Of a stretch of 7,340 bases of DNA, positions 4,645 through 7,340 are shown piece by piece. Origin of the DNA: Deltaproteobacteria bacterium (lineage in GTDB: Bacteria > Desulfobacterota > G020345765). The position numbers and the translations under genes were made by a program. Positions within the stretch are counted from its first letter, which is position 1. Every line of letters begins with the position of its first letter. Where the stretch lies: contig JAUWWP010000125.1 of the NCBI GenBank assembly GCA_030616835.1, positions 1-7,340 of the forward strand, read 5' to 3'. The notes under the pieces were generated by a model. The model was not told the DNA's origin. It did not search any database and worked only from the letters and a program-made list of their open reading frames with translations.

Positions 4645-4935
4645 CTAATAATCAAACTCTCTTGCTATGAGTCTCTCCATTATCGATTCCTGAGACGTTG
4701 TGGAGTAATTTTTGTCCAAGACTTACTATACCTCCAACAAGGCAAATCTGGGTATAAACCGCAACTTCCTATACAAGTTCTCGGTAGATTTGAATTTCTC
4801 CTTTGGGCTGGAAACTATTAACAGGAAGGAGTTTCTTAAAAGAGCAAGCTCAGACGGGATATATTCCTGAGGCTGAGTTTTGACTTGCTTCGTGAGGTTC
4901 AGCAGTAACTTAAGCTGAGTGCAGAGCCATAACAT
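4645..4935 (-). other. Interrupted minus-strand reading, unassigned
   Basis: In one minus-strand frame, 69 codons starting MLWLCTQLKLLLNLTKQVKT end in tandem stops (TAG TAA, 4723-4728). The same frame then stays open for 25 codons (VLDKNYSTTSQESIMERLIA and on) to TAG at 4645-4647. The residue mix is protein-like, and the frame is also open upstream of 4935, but there it lies opposite the CsgG-like fragment, whose codons are in register with it. I recognise no family. It could be a minus-strand pseudogene or chance. It is listed so that this 290-base gap is accounted for. Confidence 0.2.
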
Positions 4936-4941
4936 GCCACC

Positions 4942-5165
4942 ATGGCGATGAGGAAAATCGTAGTGGCTCCGTTCCAGAACCTCACAATCTATCCTTATGC
5001 CGGGATTATTACCTCCGATCTCATCGCCGCTGAGCTCACCCGGAGGGGGGATTCTCGGTTGTAAAAAGGAAAAAGCTCGAACGCTACCTTGCTGAGAGAA
5101 AAATGGAAGGGGTGATCATAAACCGCTCTCTGGCTACCAAGATCGGGCGAGCGAGGATGGAATGA
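4942..5165 (+). pseudogene. Frameshifted CsgG-like / LpoB-like lipoprotein domain fragment
   Basis: The first segment (4942-5064) reads MAMRKIVVAPFQNLTIYPYA then GIITSDLIAAELTRRGD and stops at TAA 5062. A second frame (from about 5049) continues GFSVVKRKKLERYLAERKME then GVIINRSLATKIGRA and stops at 5163. Together they follow the conserved order of CsgG-family domains: 'KI.V.PF.NLT', a helix 'SDLL..EL.RRGF.VVER..L', then 'LEG..D..LA..IG.ALG'. The shift falls in the run of six G (5045-5050) and needs one extra or two fewer bases to be repaired. The N-terminal lipoprotein signal is missing (TAA at 4930-4932, just upstream in frame), and the last half of the domain (the GADA/G(S/T)V strands) is gone. 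CsgG-type proteins form outer-membrane secretion pores or associate with them, and similar lipoproteins occur next to exopolysaccharide export genes. Confidence 0.55.
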
Positions 5166-5175
5166 ACAATCCTAA

Positions 5176-5319
5176 TGTAAGGAAGTAAAGGATAATTCCA
5201 GAGGAGACAATGGGAAAAATCCACAGCAGGATAAGAGAAAACTCAAGACTATAGAGGCCAGGATGGAAGGCCTAGTCAGACCAGACGATATCATAATCAT
5301 GCCGGAGAGATTCTTTTAA
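5176..5319 (+). pseudogene. C-terminal tail of a Wza-type polysaccharide export protein
   Basis: The open frame from just after TAA 5173 ends with EGLVRPDDIIIMPERFF and TAA 5317-5319. '(L/V)xPGDIIxVPERFF' at the very C-terminus is the typical last strand and tail of outer-membrane polysaccharide-export/SLBB proteins. Here the usual G of PGD is D. The preceding stretch (DNGKNPQQDKRKLKTIEARM) has no clear domain. The export (Poly_export) and SLBB domains are absent, as are a start codon with an RBS. The stop lies 18 bases before the Wzz/BY-kinase start, matching the common export gene to co-polymerase gene order. I read it as the surviving 3' end of the neighbouring operon gene. Confidence 0.5.
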
Positions 5320-5323
5320 CTGC

Positions 5324-5330
5324 GAGGGAG
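5324..5330 (+). promoter_or_regulatory. Ribosome binding site deciding the GTG start
   Basis: GAGGGAG is seven bases upstream of GTG 5338. The in-frame TAA at 5317-5319 leaves room only for this GTG or a CTG at 5320, and there is no ATG until far into the gene. The spacing favours GTG. Confidence 0.65.
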
Positions 5331-5337
5331 AATATTT

Positions 5338-7340
5338 GTGGAACAGCCGAGCAAAGAAGTTCATCTTCGAGATTATTTAAGTGTGATCCTCAAGCACCGC
5401 TGGACCGTGCTCACATTGTTCGCCGTTGTGGTAGCATTTGTTACTATCAAGACGCTCACCACTATTCCCATATACCGCGCCACCTGCCAGATTCTGATCG
5501 AAAGGAAAACTCCCAATATAGTCTCCTTCCAGGATGTGTTCATTGCGGATTCTACCAGCACAGATTACTATCAGACCCAATACAGGCTCCTGCAGACCCC
5601 CAGTCTGGTCCTCAGGGTTATCAAAAACTTGCATCTGGAAAATAACCCCTCGTTTTACCCCCTGCCCGCACAAGTAAATAAGGGGCAAGGCTCAGCCGCC
5701 TTTGCCAGTAACCCGAACCCACAGCAAAGACAATCCGCCCTGATTAGCACATTCCTGGGAGGCCTCAAGGTGGAGCCCATCAAAGGCACCCGCCTGGTGA
5801 ATGTAAGCTTTGAATCCCCTCACCCCATGCTGGCAGCGCAGGCCGCCAATGGCCTTGCCGAGGCCTATATCGAGCAGAACCTCGAGCTAAGAACTGGGGT
5901 CTCCCAGGATGCTATCAAGTTTCTCACGAAGAAGATCGATGAACTGAGGAGGAAGGTTGAGGAATCCGAGTCAGCCCTTGAGCGATATAAGGAGGAGAAG
6001 GAGATAATCACGGTGGACGAAAGGGAGATGATCACCCCTCAGAGGCTTGCCGGACTCAACAGCCAGCTCCTCAACGCTCAGCTAAGAAGGGTTGAGCTCG
6101 AAACCCTTTATGACCAGATAAAAAAGCTCTCGGAACAGCCTGAGATGGTGGAATCCACTCCCCAGATCTTAAATTCAGTCTTTATTCAAAAATTGAAGGG
6201 CGAAAAGATAGCACTGGAGAGGGAATATTCGAAAGTCCACCGCAAATATGGCCCAAAGCATCCGGTCATAATTCGCCTTTACTCCCAGATTGATACCACC
6301 AAGCACAAGATCGAGATGGAGGTAGAGAAGGTTGTCAATTCAATCAAGGTACAGTACGAGCTTTCCAAGGCCAGGGAGAGGGTGCTGAAAAGGCAGTTTG
6401 AGAATATGAAGCGCCAGGCCCTTGAGCTGAGTAAGAAGGGGATTAAATATGCTGCCCTGAAAAGGCTGGTAGACTCAAATCGAGAGGTATATGGGGCCCT
6501 CCTGAAGAGGCTCAAGGAGACAGATGTCACCGAGGACATAGAAGCAGTAAATATCCGCATAGTTAACCGGGCAGAGGTCCCCCGCTCCCCGGTCAGGCCC
6601 ACGAAGAGGAAAAACATCATGTTCTCCATCATCGCGGGTCTCACCATGGGGATCGGCCTTGCATTCATCCTTGAGTATATGGATAATACGATTAAAACCC
6701 ATGAGGACATCGAACAGCGTATCCAGCTTCCCTTCCTGGGCACCATTCCCACCATCCGCCTTAGCGCCCAGGATAGTGAGGAAGAGGGCGAGTCCCTCCC
6801 CCCGGAGAATAAGGACCTCATTACCTCCACCCATCCCCGCTCTACCTCCTCCGAGGCATATCGCTCCGTGCGCACCAGTGCCCTGCTTTCTACCCCGGAT
6901 AGCCCCCCCGGGAAGATTCTGATCGCAAGTGCCGCCCCCTACGAAGGGAAGACCATCACCGCTGCCAACCTGGCCATTACCATGGCCCAGGCCGGGGGGA
7001 AAACTCTCCTCCTGGATACCGACCTTAGAAAGCCACGGATTCACCAGATCTTCTCCGTGGACAACACCGCGGGGCTGAGTAATATAATTACCACCGGCCA
7101 GGACCCCTGGTCCCTTATCAAGAAAACCGATATTCCCAACTTCTATGTCCTCACCTCCGGCCCTATCCCCCCTAACCCGGCCGAGCTATTGGGATCCAGC
7201 AGGATGCATGAGCTGATGAAGATTTTTGCAGCCGATTTCGAGCGGGTTATCCTGGATTCCCCCCCACTTATCGTTGTCACTGATGCCTCTATCCTTTCCA
7301 CTATGTGCGATGGGGTAATCCTGGTGGTCCAGGCGAACCG
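5338..7340 (+). CDS. Wzz/GumC-type polysaccharide co-polymerase fused to BY-kinase (3' end outside window)
   Basis: 667 codons are visible and the frame runs off the window end. This inner-membrane protein sets polysaccharide chain length and couples it to tyrosine autophosphorylation. Visible: short cytoplasmic N-terminus (EVHLRDYLSVILKHRW), TM1 (about 23-43), Wzz domain with a long periplasmic coiled-coil region (about 185-400), the proline-rich segment PRSPVRPTK (415-423), TM2 (about 427-446), then the kinase. Kinase motifs: EAYRSVRT (506-513), the oligomerisation helix; Walker A APYEGKTITA (533-542, with Tyr where Gly is usual); Walker A' LLLDTDLRKP (557-566); Walker B VILDSPP (637-643). 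The C-terminal tyrosine cluster would lie beyond the window. The start is GTG with GAGGGAG seven bases before it. It follows the export-protein relic by 18 bases. It is GC-richer than the regulator and shows no internal frameshift, so unlike its upstream neighbours it is still maintained. Confidence 0.9.
   Translation, partial: MEQPSKEVHLRDYLSVILKHRWTVLTLFAVVVAFVTIKTLTTIPIYRATCQILIERKTPNIVSFQDVFIADSTSTDYYQTQYRLLQTPSLVLRVIKNLHLENNPSFYPLPAQVNKGQGSAAFASNPNPQQRQSALISTFLGGLKVEPIKGTRLVNVSFESPHPMLAAQAANGLAEAYIEQNLELRTGVSQDAIKFLTKKIDELRRKVEESESALERYKEEKEIITVDEREMITPQRLAGLNSQLLNAQLRRVELETLYDQIKKLSEQPEMVESTPQILNSVFIQKLKGEKIALEREYSKVHRKYGPKHPVIIRLYSQIDTTKHKIEMEVEKVVNSIKVQYELSKARERVLKRQFENMKRQALELSKKGIKYAALKRLVDSNREVYGALLKRLKETDVTEDIEAVNIRIVNRAEVPRSPVRPTKRKNIMFSIIAGLTMGIGLAFILEYMDNTIKTHEDIEQRIQLPFLGTIPTIRLSAQDSEEEGESLPPENKDLITSTHPRSTSSEAYRSVRTSALLSTPDSPPGKILIASAAPYEGKTITAANLAITMAQAGGKTLLLDTDLRKPRIHQIFSVDNTAGLSNIITTGQDPWSLIKKTDIPNFYVLTSGPIPPNPAELLGSSRMHELMKIFAADFERVILDSPPLIVVTDASILSTMCDGVILVVQAN

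Noticed and set aside
5045..5050. Programmed frameshifting at the G6 run in the CsgG-like fragment.
   Set aside because: Both ends of the gene are missing, and the second frame also stops within the domain, so recoding would not yield a complete protein; decay is simpler.
6279..7044. Long minus-strand frames (198 and 189 codons) opposite the kinase.
   Set aside because: They lie fully inside a confidently recognised gene; Gly/Ser/Arg-rich readings opposite GC-rich codons are expected by chance.

Overview
This 7.3 kb window appears to come from a diderm (Gram-negative-type) bacterium. The evidence is a polysaccharide co-polymerase/BY-kinase, the tail of a Wza-type outer-membrane export protein, a CsgG-like relic, a PilZ protein of the type common in myxobacteria and other Deltaproteobacteria, and an NtrC-family regulator. 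Base composition is mixed: the regulator and the intergenic regions are AT-rich, while the kinase is GC-rich. The intergenic regions are large and full of short hairpin repeats. This fits an environmental lineage or candidate phylum, but I cannot name the taxon from sequence alone.

Layout. (1) Positions 1-165 hold an AT-rich inverted repeat and the ribosome binding site of a SAM-dependent methyltransferase (166-939). (2) Positions 940-1786 have no intact gene. They hold a minus-strand tail of a 'GWYIDD' secreted protein, two hairpins each followed by GGAGCAG, a GGGACAC/GTGTCCC inverted repeat, a larger inverted-repeat element, a perfect CRP/FNR-type palindrome, and the leader of the next gene. 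(3) A stand-alone PilZ protein lies at 1787-2161. (4) A consensus promoter and a 140-base leader precede an intact NtrC-like response regulator (2578-3966). (5) At 4146-4413, in inverted orientation, lies a second copy of that regulator's leader and first 38 codons. (6) Positions 4423-5319 look like the ruined head of an exopolysaccharide operon: a strong promoter, a start codon with a frameshifted signal-peptide reading, a frameshifted CsgG-like lipoprotein fragment, and the C-terminal tail of a polysaccharide-export protein. (7) From 5338 to the window end runs an intact but window-truncated Wzz/BY-kinase fusion.

How the parts may work together. PilZ (c-di-GMP binding), the receiver-domain regulator and the chain-length/tyrosine-kinase protein are typical of surface polysaccharide control, so a c-di-GMP- and phosphorelay-controlled exopolysaccharide locus is a reasonable inference. 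Its export genes have decayed here.

Most notable points. The intact regulator keeps its receiver, Walker A and Fis-type HTH, but has lost the sigma-54 contact loop, the Walker B acidic pair, both arginine-finger positions and the sensor-II arginine. It is probably no longer a sigma-54 activator ATPase. Its 5' end and leader are also duplicated in inverted orientation about 1.44 kb away, flanking the rest of the gene.
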